This document shows, piece by piece, positions 25,656 to 35,013 of a stretch of DNA of 64,000 bases. The stretch lies in assembly GCF_003600155.1 (NCBI RefSeq), contig NZ_QWLD01000003.1, forward strand, positions 62,001-126,000, given 5' to 3'. Below the pieces are notes generated by a model. The model was not told where the DNA came from, ran no database searches, and was given only the letters and a program-made list of their open reading frames with translations. The position numbers were made by a program, and so were the translations under genes. The stretch comes from Nesterenkonia muleiensis (GTDB lineage Bacteria; Actinomycetota; Actinomycetes; Actinomycetales; Micrococcaceae). The stretch's first letter is position 1; each line of letters begins with the position of its first letter.

Positions 25656-27161
25656 ATGACTGCCACCCTGTTCATCAACGGCCAATGGGTGCCCGCCGCC
25701 TCCGGCGAGACCAGAACGATCACCTGTCCCGCCGACGGCAGTGAAGTCGGTGTGGTCTCCGAGGCCGGGGCCGACGACGCCGTGGCAGCCATTGCCGCTG
25801 CCCGCCGGGCCTTCGACTCCCGGGTCTGGGCCGATGTGCCAGCCGGTGAGCGCGGAGACTTCCTGCTGAAGGTCGCTGATCAGCTCAGCCAGCGCAAGGA
25901 TGAGTTCGCCCGCGCCGAGGCCCTGGACACCGGCAAACGCCTGGTGGAGGCCGAGATCGACATGGATGACATCATCGCCTGCTTCAGGCACTTCGCGAAG
26001 CTGGCCGATGCCGATGCCGGGCGCATCGTCGATGCCGGAGACCCCACGGTGATCTCCAAGGTGGTCTACGAACCGGTGGGGGTCTGCGGGATGATTACCC
26101 CCTGGAACTTCCCACTGCTGCAGGCGGCCTGGAAGCTCGCCCCGGCGCTGGCGGCCGGGAACTCGCTGGTCCTCAAGCCGGCAGAACTGACCCCGCACAC
26201 CTCCATCCTGGTCATGGATGTCTTCGACTCCCTCGAGCTCCCCGCCGGTGTGGCCAACCTGGTCACCGGTGCCGGTGCTACCGCCGGCGCTCCGCTGTCA
26301 AGCCACCCGGATGTAGACCTGATCTCCTTCACCGGCGGACTGATGACCGGCAAGAAGATCGCCGCAGCCGCCAGCGAGACCGTCAAGAAGATCGCCCTGG
26401 AGCTCGGCGGCAAGAACCCGAACGTGGTCTTCGCCGACGCCGATTTCGACGCCGCGGTGGACAATGCGCTCAACGCCGGTTTCACCGACTCCGGCCAGGT
26501 CTGCTCCGCCGGGGTGCGGCTGATCGTGGAGGATTCCATCAAGGAGAGATTCGTCAACGAGCTGGTCCGCCGCGCGGAGAGCATCACCATGGGCGGACCG
26601 TTCGACGCCCACGCCGAGACCGGGCCGCTGATCTCCGCAGAGCACCGTCAGAAGGTCCACGCCTATGTGCAGAAAGGGATCGAGGAAGGCTGCACCCTGC
26701 GCTGCGGCGGGCACTTCGGCGGTGAGGAGCACACCGCAGGCTCCTTCTACGCCCCCACAGTGCTCGACGGGGCCAAGCGCGGCATGTATGTGGTTACCGA
26801 AGAATCCTTCGGCCCGGTGATCACCGTGGAGACCTTCACCACCGAGGAGGAGGCCATCGCCATCGCCAATGACACCGTCTACGGCCTGGCCGGCGCGGTG
26901 TGGACCTCAGACTCCGGCATAGCGCATCGGGTCTCTTCACGGCTGCGCCACGGCACGGTATGGGTCAACGACTACCACCCCTATCTGCCGCAGGCCGAGT
27001 GGGGCGGGTTCAAACAGTCCGGGATCGGCCGTGAGCTGGGCCTGGCCGGCTTCGATGAGTACCGCGAGGCCAAGCACATCTATGAGAATACGAAACCCTC
27101 GGTAACCGGCTGGTTCCGGATGCCCAGCGACATACCGGCAGCAGAGCTGCCTCAGACATAG
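25656..27161 (+). CDS. betB: Betaine-aldehyde dehydrogenase
   Basis: 501 residues, ATG after CAGGAG. Catalytic residues are in place: Asn151 in PWNFPLLQ, Glu249 in LELGGKNPN and Cys283 in SGQVCSAG. The NAD-binding FTGG motif is at 225-228. It oxidises betaine aldehyde to glycine betaine. The gene lies 63 bp after the transporter gene and about 170 bp before the choline dehydrogenase, so the three form the choline-to-betaine route. It is an NAD(P)-dependent ALDH; the exact substrate rests on context. Confidence 0.92.
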   Translation: MTATLFINGQWVPAASGETRTITCPADGSEVGVVSEAGADDAVAAIAAARRAFDSRVWADVPAGERGDFLLKVADQLSQRKDEFARAEALDTGKRLVEAEIDMDDIIACFRHFAKLADADAGRIVDAGDPTVISKVVYEPVGVCGMITPWNFPLLQAAWKLAPALAAGNSLVLKPAELTPHTSILVMDVFDSLELPAGVANLVTGAGATAGAPLSSHPDVDLISFTGGLMTGKKIAAAASETVKKIALELGGKNPNVVFADADFDAAVDNALNAGFTDSGQVCSAGVRLIVEDSIKERFVNELVRRAESITMGGPFDAHAETGPLISAEHRQKVHAYVQKGIEEGCTLRCGGHFGGEEHTAGSFYAPTVLDGAKRGMYVVTEESFGPVITVETFTTEEEAIAIANDTVYGLAGAVWTSDSGIAHRVSSRLRHGTVWVNDYHPYLPQAEWGGFKQSGIGRELGLAGFDEYREAKHIYENTKPSVTGWFRMPSDIPAAELPQT

Positions 27162-27231
27162 AGGGCGGCCCTGACCGGTTGGTTCAGCACTCCCGACCGC
27201 TGGCCAGCTGCTCTGCTGAAGACATCAGCAC

Positions 27232-27286
27232 GTCTCGAAACTACCGAAACTCTCAGGCTGCGCCGGAGTTTAGGCAGTTTCGAGAC
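27232..27286. repeat. Long near-perfect inverted repeat between betB and betA
   Basis: Arms of 21 bp at 27232-27252 and 27266-27286 match at 19 of 21 positions around a 13-bp loop. The outer arm ends are GTCTCGAAACT and AGTTTCGAGAC. There is no T-run after it, so it is not a standard intrinsic terminator. It could be an operator, an mRNA-processing hairpin or a REP-like palindrome. Confidence 0.75.
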
Positions 27287-27329
27287 ATGATCCCTACCGA
27301 TACACGAATCAAGGAGTGAGGAACACGCT

Positions 27330-28940
27330 GTGAAGAGCTTTGACTATGTGGTGGTCGGCGGCGGGTCCGCCGGGGCCGCTGTGGCCGCCCGGTTGAGCGA
27401 GAATCCCGAGATGAGCGTTGCCCTGCTGGAGGCCGGGCCCACCGATGTGGACAATGAGCAGATCCTCCAGCTGAACCGCTGGATGGAGCTTCTGGAGTCC
27501 GGATACGACTGGGACTACCCGATCGAGCCGCAGTCCAACGGCAACTCCTTCATGCGTCACGCGCGCGCCAAAGTGCTCGGCGGGTGCTCCTCGCACAACT
27601 CCTGCATCGCCTTCTGGCCGCCCAAGGAGGACATGGACGAATGGGAGGCCATGGGCGCCACCGGTTGGAACGCCGACACCGCGTGGCCGCTGCTGAAGCG
27701 TCTGGAGACCAACGATGCCGCCGGAGATCACCACGGGGCAGAGGGCCCGGTGCATCTGATGACCATCCCGCCGGAGGACCCCTGCGGGGTCGCCCTGCTG
27801 GATGCCTGTGAGCAGACCGGCATCCCCCGGGTGAAGTTCAACTCAGGGTCCACCGTGGTCACAGGCGCCAACTTCTTCCAGATCAACCGGCGGGCCGACG
27901 GGACCCGGGCCTCGTCGTCGGTCTCCTACATCCACCCCATCCTGGAACGGGAGAACTTCACCCTGCTCACCGACACTTGGGTGCGCCGGATCCTGTTCAG
28001 CACTGACTCCGGGCAGGACCATACTGGGGGTCCCCGGGCCACCGGAGTCGAGGTGGTCGACAACGCCTTCGGCCGTCCCAGTGTGATCACCGCGAACAAG
28101 GAGGTCATCGTCTCCGCCGGGGCCATCGACTCACCGAAGCTGCTGATGCTCTCCGGGATCGGTCCGGCCGAGCACCTGGCCGAGCACGGCATCGAGGTGC
28201 TGGTGAACTCCCCCGGCGTGGGCGAGAACCTGCAGGACCACCCGGAGGCGGTCATCGCCTGGGAGGCCGCCCAGCCCATGGTGGAGCAGAGCTACCAATG
28301 GTGGGAGATCGGGATCTTCGCCGACACCCTGGAGGGCACCGGGTCCTCCGACCGGCCCGGCCGCCCGGATCTGATGATGCATTACGGCTCGGTGCCGTTT
28401 GACATGCACACCCTGCGTCAGGGGTATCCGACCTCCACCAACACCTTCTGCCTGACCCCGAACATCACCCATGCCAAGTCTCGTGGCACCGTGCGGCTGC
28501 GCAGCCGGGACTACCGGGACAAACCGAAGGTGGATCCGCGCTACTTCACCGATGCCGAGGGCCACGACATGCGTGTGGCCGTAGCCGGCATCAAGCTCGC
28601 CCGTGAGATCGCCGCCCAGCCGGCGATGGCCGAATGGGCAGGCGAGGAGCTTTACCCGGGCAAGGACGTGGTGACCGACGAGGAGATCGCCGACTACGTC
28701 TCACGCACCCACAACACCGTCTACCACCCGGCCGGCACTGTGCGGATGGGATCCGAGGATGACGCGATGAGCCCACTGACCCCGGACCTGAAGGTCAAGG
28801 GCGTGACGGGGCTGCGGGTGGCCGATGCCTCGGTGATGCCGGAGCTGACCACGGTGAACCCCAACATCACCACCATGATGATCGGCGAGCGCTGCGCGGA
28901 TTTGGTCAGAACTCATCCCAAGACGGTGGCCGGCGACTAG
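27330..28940 (+). CDS. betA: Choline dehydrogenase, GMC oxidoreductase family
   Basis: 536 residues, GTG start after AAGGAG. The FAD-binding Rossmann motif GGGSAGAAVAARL is at about 10-22, GGCSSHNSCIAF corresponds to the first GMC signature, and GAIDSPKLLMLSGIGPAEHL is the second. The catalytic His is in NTVYHPAGTVRMG and the partner Asn in TVNPNITTMMIGE. It oxidises choline to betaine aldehyde using FAD and the respiratory chain. It ends against the convergent DUF202 gene with a 4-bp overlap. Confidence 0.93.
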   Translation: MKSFDYVVVGGGSAGAAVAARLSENPEMSVALLEAGPTDVDNEQILQLNRWMELLESGYDWDYPIEPQSNGNSFMRHARAKVLGGCSSHNSCIAFWPPKEDMDEWEAMGATGWNADTAWPLLKRLETNDAAGDHHGAEGPVHLMTIPPEDPCGVALLDACEQTGIPRVKFNSGSTVVTGANFFQINRRADGTRASSSVSYIHPILERENFTLLTDTWVRRILFSTDSGQDHTGGPRATGVEVVDNAFGRPSVITANKEVIVSAGAIDSPKLLMLSGIGPAEHLAEHGIEVLVNSPGVGENLQDHPEAVIAWEAAQPMVEQSYQWWEIGIFADTLEGTGSSDRPGRPDLMMHYGSVPFDMHTLRQGYPTSTNTFCLTPNITHAKSRGTVRLRSRDYRDKPKVDPRYFTDAEGHDMRVAVAGIKLAREIAAQPAMAEWAGEELYPGKDVVTDEEIADYVSRTHNTVYHPAGTVRMGSEDDAMSPLTPDLKVKGVTGLRVADASVMPELTTVNPNITTMMIGERCADLVRTHPKTVAGD

Positions 28941-29266
28941 GTCACCAGCAGCAACACCAGGGCAACCATTCCTAGAGCCGCCACAGCCAGTGCAAGTCCG
29001 GCCACGCTGCCCACCGCAGGGGGGTACCGCCCATCGGCTATACCCCAGGTGGAGCTCACCAGCCGGCGCCGGTGTCTCAGCGAGATCCCGGCCGCCACTA
29101 TCAGCGCCGCGCAAAACAGTGTCAGCACCGCTGGGCCGTGGTAGGGCGCCCAGCGCAGGGTCATCCCAGCGACGACCACCAGCAGCAGCGCGGTGCGGGT
29201 CCAGGAGAGCAGAGTCCGCTCAGGCTGAACCCCAGGGTCCTGGTGTGCTGCCGGCCGCGTGCGCAC
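28937..29266 (-). CDS. DUF202-family small membrane protein
   Basis: 109 residues. QPERTLLSWTRTALLLVVV near the N-terminus is the DUF202 signature (E-RT-L-W-RT). Two further membrane segments follow (VLTLFCAALIVAAG and VAGLALAVAALGMVALVLLL). The function of the family is unknown. It is directly behind a second DUF202 gene with 3 bp between them. Confidence 0.85.
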   Translation of the reverse strand: MRTRPAAHQDPGVQPERTLLSWTRTALLLVVVAGMTLRWAPYHGPAVLTLFCAALIVAAGISLRHRRRLVSSTWGIADGRYPPAVGSVAGLALAVAALGMVALVLLLVT

Positions 29267-29269
29267 CCG

Positions 29270-29647
29270 CTACCCCTGCATCAGCACAATGAGCAGCACC
29301 AAAGAGATCAGTGCCACACCGGCTCCGAGCAGCGGGGCGATCAGCGGCAGCGGCAGCGGCCGCCTGTGCCGCAGGCTGCGTTCGACCCGCAGCCAGCGGG
29401 TGAACGCTCCGGCGGCCAGCAGCGTGCCGAGCACCAGCAGCAGCACCACCGCCAGCAGAGTACGCGTCTGCGCTTCGAAGATGTTCTGGGTGAACGCCTC
29501 CACCGCCACACCTCCGGCGAGCAGAGCCAAGGAGGTGCGGATCCAGGACAGGAATGTACGCTCATTGGCCAAGGTGAAGCGCGGATCAGGCTCCTCTCCG
29601 CCGCCGAGAACCCGTTCCCGCCACACTGCTCCCTTCTCTCGTCTCAC
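29270..29647 (-). CDS. DUF202-family (YidH-like) small membrane protein
   Basis: 125 residues. DPRFTLANERTFLSWIRTSL is the YidH/DUF202 signature, with three predicted membrane helices. YidH and YidG are usually adjacent pairs, as here. In some bacteria YidH-like pairs sit beside sulfatase genes; here the start overlaps the end of the choline-sulfatase-like gene by 4 bp, so they are co-transcribed. Function unknown. Confidence 0.87.
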   Translation of the reverse strand: MRREKGAVWRERVLGGGEEPDPRFTLANERTFLSWIRTSLALLAGGVAVEAFTQNIFEAQTRTLLAVVLLLVLGTLLAAGAFTRWLRVERSLRHRRPLPLPLIAPLLGAGVALISLVLLIVLMQG

Positions 29648-31188
29648 CGGTCCGCATCCTCAATCTTGCCTCGCTCCAGGGCGTTCCAGAAGTCACCGCG
29701 GACGTAGCGCTGCTCCGGGTCCGGGTCAAAGTCCCAGGGTCTGGTCTTTCCGGTGGCCAGTGCTCTGCTGGCCAGCCGGCGGCGGCGTTGGCTGGACCGC
29801 ACCTGTTCATCCAGGACGTGCAGGTCATAGCGGGCCTGCAGTTCCTTACGCAGCAGTTCCACCTGCTCAGCCTGCTCGGACTCAGCGGCAATGTTATGCA
29901 GCTCCTCCGGGTCAGCTTCCAGGTCGAACAGTTGATCGGGGTCCCCGGGACAGGCGGTGAACTTGAACCGCCCGCGGACCAGAGTCAGCTGAGGCTTATA
30001 GGTTCCCTCTGCGAGGTATTCGATGACGATGTCCCTGTCATCCGGCCCGACTTCGCCGGTGAGCTCCCGCCGGATGGATTCGAGCAGAGAGATTCCGGCA
30101 GCATCGGGCACTTCCTCTCCAGGCGCTGCGGCCCCGCAGATCTCGAGGAGCGTGGGCAGCAGATCCACCAAGGAGACTGGGTGGGCGAACCGCCCACGAG
30201 GTATTAGGTGCTCTGGCCCGGAGATGATCAACGGGACGCGAGAGGACTGCTCGTAGGGGGACATCTTGTACCACAGCCCCTTTTCTCCCAGCATGTCGCC
30301 GTGGTCGCTGGTGATGATCATGACAGTGTTGTCCGCCAGCCCGAGGTCCTCGATCCGCTGACGGATCCGGCCGATGTGATCATCGATGTAGCTGACCGCG
30401 GCATAATAGGCCCGGCGAGCCCGTCGAACATCCTCGATGTCGGGCTCTCGTGTGTCGAATCCGCTCATCTGCCGCAGCCGGGAGGTGTGGGGGTCCTGGT
30501 CGGGCGACGGCGGCTCCGGGTGCCGAGGGCCAGGGATGTCGACGTCGGCGAACCTGTCCCAGTGCTCGCGAGGCGGCTCATAGGGGTCATGAGGGTGGAT
30601 GAAGCTGGAGACCATGAGGAAAGGCCTTTCCTCATCGGTGGCCCGGTCAGCTCGAACCCTGTCGTTGAGATGCCGAAGACTCCTCCAGCCGACCTCGTCG
30701 TCAAAGTCCTGCTGGACGGAGGCCTTGGACACTCCGGCGGTGAAGACGGGGGCGGCGTCGTGATACCACTGCAGCCGCTGCTCCAGTGGACGGTCCCAGT
30801 CGGGGACCATGTCGAGATCCGCCGGGTAGACATCAGTGGTCAGCCGCTGTTCGAAACCATGGTGCTGGTCAGGGCCGATGAAGTGCATGCGTCCGATCAG
30901 CGCGGTGTGGTAACCGGCGGCACGCAGATGGTGGGCGAAGGTCGGCACCGAGGCCGGGAAGTCATCACCGTTGTCGTAGCACTCGATGTCCGACGGCATC
31001 CGGCCAGTCATCATTGAGGCCCGCGAGGGCGCGCATAACGGGGAGTTGCAATAAGCGCGGTCGAACACTGCGCCCTGATCTGCCAAGGCGTCGATCGAAG
31101 GGGTTCTGGATGCTTGATCGCCGTAGGCTCCCAACGCCGCCGCGGCCATTTGGTCGGCCTGGATCACTACGATGTTCGGGCGGGTCAT
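29644..31188 (-). CDS. betC: Type I sulfatase, choline-sulfatase-like
   Basis: 514 residues. The formylglycine site is LCAPSRASMMTGR with Cys52 as the residue to be converted; the core C-x-P-S-R is intact. Metal ligands fit Asp12 (VIQADQ) and the later SDHGDMLGEKG. NIVVIQADQMAA and a choline-sulfatase-like C-terminus (QLFDLEADPEELHN, then a basic tail) match BetC-type enzymes. It would release choline and sulfate from choline-O-sulfate, feeding the choline oxidation genes. No signal peptide, so it acts in the cytoplasm. Confidence 0.85.
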   Translation of the reverse strand: MTRPNIVVIQADQMAAAALGAYGDQASRTPSIDALADQGAVFDRAYCNSPLCAPSRASMMTGRMPSDIECYDNGDDFPASVPTFAHHLRAAGYHTALIGRMHFIGPDQHHGFEQRLTTDVYPADLDMVPDWDRPLEQRLQWYHDAAPVFTAGVSKASVQQDFDDEVGWRSLRHLNDRVRADRATDEERPFLMVSSFIHPHDPYEPPREHWDRFADVDIPGPRHPEPPSPDQDPHTSRLRQMSGFDTREPDIEDVRRARRAYYAAVSYIDDHIGRIRQRIEDLGLADNTVMIITSDHGDMLGEKGLWYKMSPYEQSSRVPLIISGPEHLIPRGRFAHPVSLVDLLPTLLEICGAAAPGEEVPDAAGISLLESIRRELTGEVGPDDRDIVIEYLAEGTYKPQLTLVRGRFKFTACPGDPDQLFDLEADPEELHNIAAESEQAEQVELLRKELQARYDLHVLDEQVRSSQRRRRLASRALATGKTRPWDFDPDPEQRYVRGDFWNALERGKIEDADR

Positions 31189-31232
31189 GTGCCTTAGAGT
31201 ACCTTTGACTCACGTTGTTCGAGGAGTTGATG

Positions 31233-32135
31233 ATGAGTGCATGCTGCGGGCCATCGCGCGGCAGCCGCGCGTCCGGGGTCAACCGGACGGCGGCTGAGCG
31301 GCCGCTGCTGCACCGACTCGCCGCTGCCTCCGGTGAGCAGCTGTCGCTGATCGGGCTGAGCGGTGGGCGGTTCCGGATGGGGAGTGACGACCGGCTGGCC
31401 TCCCCGGAGGATGGCGAAGTCCCGGTGCGGTGGGTCCAGGTGGCACCGTTCGCGATCTCCGCCACTACGGTGACCGTCGCCGAATTCGCAGCCTTTGTGC
31501 TGGAGACAGGGTACGCCACCGACGCAGAGCGCCACGGGAACTCCCTGGTCTTTTCCGGTCTGCTCAGCGCCTGGCACAGGAACTCCCCGGCAGTGACCAG
31601 TGCCCCGTGGTGGCGGCAGGTGCCGGGAGCCTGCTGGTTTCAACCCGAAGGGGTGGACTCGACCGTGGAACAGCGCATCCACCACCCTGTCACCCATGTC
31701 TCGCGCCACGACGCCGAGGCCTATGCGCAGTGGGTGGGAGCAAGGCTGCCGGATGAGAGCGAATGGGAATTCGCCGCTCGCGGCGGGCTTGACCAGCAGC
31801 CCTACCCGTGGGGCGGCCTGCTGGAGCCGGAGGGAATACCCAGGATGAACACGTTCCGCGGACAGTTCCCCGGCACCCCCGAGGGCCCGGTGGGAACAGT
31901 GGCCGCAGACAGTTTCCCGCCCAACGGCTACGGACTGCACAATATGACGGGAAATGTGTGGGAGTGGACGTCCAGCAGCTTCGCCGCCGGTGACGACCGG
32001 GCCGTGATGCGGGGTGGTTCGTATCTCTGCCATGACTCTTATTGCAGGCGGTACCGCACCTCGTCTCGGACCGTGACCACTGCCGACACCTCCTTGGGGC
32101 ACACCGGCTTCCGCCTTGCGCTCCGGGCCGGCTGA
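31233..32135 (+). CDS. Formylglycine-generating enzyme (sulfatase maturase)
   Basis: 300 residues from the ATG at 31233, six bases after GAGGAG. The SUMF1 fold is marked by GGRFRMGSDD near residue 45, WEFAARGGLDQ and GNVWEWTSS. The two copper-ligand cysteines of aerobic FGE are present at Cys266 and Cys271 in SYLCHDSYCRRYR. It oxidises the Cys in C-x-P-x-R of sulfatases. It diverges from the sulfatase gene with 44 bp between starts, so it is a dedicated activator. It is oxygen-dependent, unlike anSME maturases. Confidence 0.94.
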   Translation: MSACCGPSRGSRASGVNRTAAERPLLHRLAAASGEQLSLIGLSGGRFRMGSDDRLASPEDGEVPVRWVQVAPFAISATTVTVAEFAAFVLETGYATDAERHGNSLVFSGLLSAWHRNSPAVTSAPWWRQVPGACWFQPEGVDSTVEQRIHHPVTHVSRHDAEAYAQWVGARLPDESEWEFAARGGLDQQPYPWGGLLEPEGIPRMNTFRGQFPGTPEGPVGTVAADSFPPNGYGLHNMTGNVWEWTSSSFAAGDDRAVMRGGSYLCHDSYCRRYRTSSRTVTTADTSLGHTGFRLALRAG

Positions 32136-32142
32136 GTCTAGG

Positions 32143-34139
32143 TCAGACAGAGGGGCCGCCTTCACTCTTCTCATCCGGGGAACTCATGTCTTCTGCAGTC
32201 GTCGCGACACTGCCGATCTCCCCTGTCTGCGGGTCGTACCCGTCTTCCCACTCACCGGTCTCGAAGTCGTAACCCACAGGCTCACCATGCTCATTGGTGC
32301 GTTGGTACCACTCGGTGTAGTCAGCATGCGATGAGTCGATGTCAGCACCTGCGCCCTCCCCGGGAGCACTGGGAACCACTCCGAAGGCGAAGTCGTCACC
32401 GTACTGATCCACACCTTCGACCACAGCATTGCTGACAGCCGTCTCCGCGTACCGTTGGCGAAGCGTATAAGGGTCAGTGCGCAGCTCCCTGAACCAGGCG
32501 ACGATGATCAGCAGCATGACGATCGAGAAGGGCACCGCGGTGACGATGACCAACTGCTGAAGCCCGTCCAGGGCCGTTGCGTCACCCAGCAGGAGCATCA
32601 CCACGGCGATCCCGGTCATCACCAGGCCCCAGAACACGACGACGACGACCCGGGGTGACTGGCTGCCGCGGGAGGAGAGCATGCCCATCACCGTCGATGC
32701 GGAGTCCAGGGCGGTGACGGCGAAGACGGCCAGCACCAGGATGGTCACCACGGGCAGCCAAACGGCAACTGCAGGGATGTTCTCCACAATGGTGAAGAAC
32801 ACCTCCGGGGCCGCCATATCGGCGCTGAAGCCCTCGTACCCTTCACGGTACATCCACATGGCGGTCCCGCCCATCACTCCGTAGGACACGATCAGCAGCA
32901 CGGTGGGGACCGTGATGACACCCAGGATGAACTGGCGAATGCTGCGGCCACGGGAGATCCTAGCGATGAAAATGCCCACGAAGGGTGACCAGGATATCCA
33001 CCAGGCCCAGTAATACACCGTCCACCAGGATTGGAACTGCTGAGTGTCATCTCCCCAGGAGGCAGAACGGCCCATCAGCTCGAACATGTTTCCGATGTAC
33101 TCCATGACGCCTGAAGGCAGCAGGTTCGCCAGAAAGAGCGTCGGCCCCGCGATGAAGATGATCAAGACAATGCCCAAGGTCATCACGATGTTGATGTTGG
33201 AGAGATAGCGGATGCCCCGGGCAACTCCGGAGACCGCCGATAGGATGAATCCGATCGTCAGCACCGCGATGATCACCAGCAGGGCCGTGTTGCCCAGCTC
33301 ATCCCACCCGGCCACGATGGTCACACCTTGACCTACTTGCATGGCCGCAATGCCGACCGTTGCGGCAGTGCCGAACAAGGTGGCGATAATGGCGAAGATG
33401 TCGATCAGCTGTCCGGCGAAGCCCTCGGAGTGCCTCTTGCCGAACAGGGTGCGGAAGACCGACGACATCAGCAGCACCCGTCCGCGGCGGTAGGCAGCGT
33501 AAGCGACAGCTCCTCTCCTCCTACCAGGGCGTAGATCGCCCAGGCGTGGAATCCCCAGTGGAAAAAGGTCTGCCCCAGGGAGTAGTGCATCGCCTCGGTG
33601 GTCTCGGGCTCATTGGTCAGCGGCGGCGGTGAGGTGTAGTAGACGAGCGGCTCGGATGGCCCGAAGAACAGCACCCCGATTCCCAGTCCGGCGGCGAAGA
33701 GCATGGATATCCATGCGAAGGTGGAGAACTCGGTCTGCTCGCCGTCCTTGCCCAACGGAATGCGTCCGTAGGGCGAGAAGGCGAGGGTAAGCATGGCGAC
33801 AAGGATGACGGCGGCGGTGATATTGAACAGCCAGGAGATGTTGAAGGTCACCCAGGTGAAAGCCGTGTCAGCAACAGCGGCTACCTGTTCAGGGCCTAGC
33901 ACGCCCCAAATGACGAAAGCAACGGTGAGCACCCCGGCGACAAGAAGCACCACCTTGTCGATACCGTAACTGCGCCGCTGGTCATCGATGCCGATGCCTG
34001 GCACCAAAGCCGGGTGAGTGTCATGGGGGTATTTGGGGCGCCGGTAATCTAAAGTCTCGAGAGCTTCGCCGGCCCGGCGTCCGGCGCGTCTGGCCCCGGC
34101 TCCGAGCTTCTTGCGGAGAGGCTGGTCAGGGTCCTTCAT
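32143..34139 (-). pseudogene. Second BCCT-family transporter, frameshifted
   Basis: Two reading frames cover one transporter. The first (34139 to 33468) has the N-terminal helices, FHWGFHAWAIYALVG and then goes out of frame. The second (to 32143) resumes at AYAAYRRGR and carries SWWTVYYWAWWISWSPFVGI, ISRGRSIRQFILG and an acidic tail. They join at 33511-33521, where a tandem CTCCT-CTCCT occurs: removing one 5-bp copy restores a continuous frame through VGGAVAYAAY. The subtype resembles betaine/proline carriers (OpuD/BetP-like) more than the intact BetT-like gene. It may be a true mutation, a phase-variable gene or an assembly error. Confidence 0.85.
33511..33521. repeat. 5-bp tandem repeat at the BCCT frameshift
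   Basis: CTCCT occurs twice in tandem followed by CCT on the plus strand. Gain of one 5-bp copy explains the frameshift exactly, and loss of one restores the frame. Short repeats of this kind change length by slipped-strand mispairing. Confidence 0.75.
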
Positions 34140-34383
34140 CGGAAATTACTCCTCTATATTCTGTTTCGGAATGCGTCATCGCGCGGCCCACATCAGCGAA
34201 GGTGGGTCAGGAGGAAGTGATACTGAATGGCGTGAGGAAACGACGTGTGGGGCTCAGAAGGTTAAGGATCGCTTCCGCACCAACCGATGGCAGCGCCTTC
34301 CCAGGAGTCGTTGGCATAACCCGCAGCAGTATTGGGCGCTGTGGAACTCATGCTTCTGGGCATAGAGACATCCTAGCCAGAAT

Positions 34384-35013
34384 TCAAACCCAACCGTTGT
34401 TTATTGCCTGCCGAGCAGCGTCGTGACGGTTCTGAGCTCCGGTCTTACCGATCGCCGAGGAGAGGTGGTTGCGCACGGTCCCCTGCGAGAGGTGGATCTT
34501 GGCAGCAATCGCCTTGATGGAGCCGCCTTCGGCCGCGGCGCGCAGGACCTGCTGCTCCCGTCCGGTCAGTGGGTTGAGGCCGCCGGTCAGGGAGTCGGCG
34601 GCGAGCGCCGGATCGACCACGCGCTGCCCAGCAGCGACCCTCCGGACCATGGCGGCCAGCTGTTCGGCCGGGGTGTCTTTGACCACGAAGCCGGCTGCCC
34701 CGGCGTCCATGGCCCGGCGCAGATAACCAGGACGGCCGAAAGTGGTCACGATCAGGCAGCGCACCGGCAGTTTGGCCTCGACCACCTGACGCACCGCCTC
34801 GATGCCGTCGGGGGTGCCAGGATCGCTGCTGGGCATTTCGATGTCCACCAGCGCCACATCCGGGGTGTGCTGGCGCACGGCCTCGAGCAGCTGGTCTCCC
34901 CGGCCGACTTGCGCGACCACGTGCAGGTCCGGCTCCAGGTTCAGCAGTGCGGCGAGTCCCCCGCGGACCAGGTCCTGGTCATCGGCAAGCAGCAGACGGA
35001 TCGGTGTGCTCAC
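34384..35013 (-). CDS. NarL/LuxR-family response regulator
   Basis: 209 residues. The receiver domain has the acidic pair in LLLADDQD (about 7-14), the phospho-acceptor Asp in VALVDIEMP (about 54-62), the Thr in LIVTTFGRPGYL and the Lys in GFVVKDTPAEQ. The C-terminal LuxR HTH is LTGREQQVLRAAAEGGSIKA and IHLSQGTVRNHLSSAIGKTG. Its start overlaps the end of the histidine kinase gene, so they form a cognate pair. It probably controls the upstream ABC transporter. Confidence 0.93.
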   Translation of the reverse strand: MSTPIRLLLADDQDLVRGGLAALLNLEPDLHVVAQVGRGDQLLEAVRQHTPDVALVDIEMPSSDPGTPDGIEAVRQVVEAKLPVRCLIVTTFGRPGYLRRAMDAGAAGFVVKDTPAEQLAAMVRRVAAGQRVVDPALAADSLTGGLNPLTGREQQVLRAAAEGGSIKAIAAKIHLSQGTVRNHLSSAIGKTGAQNRHDAARQAINNGWV

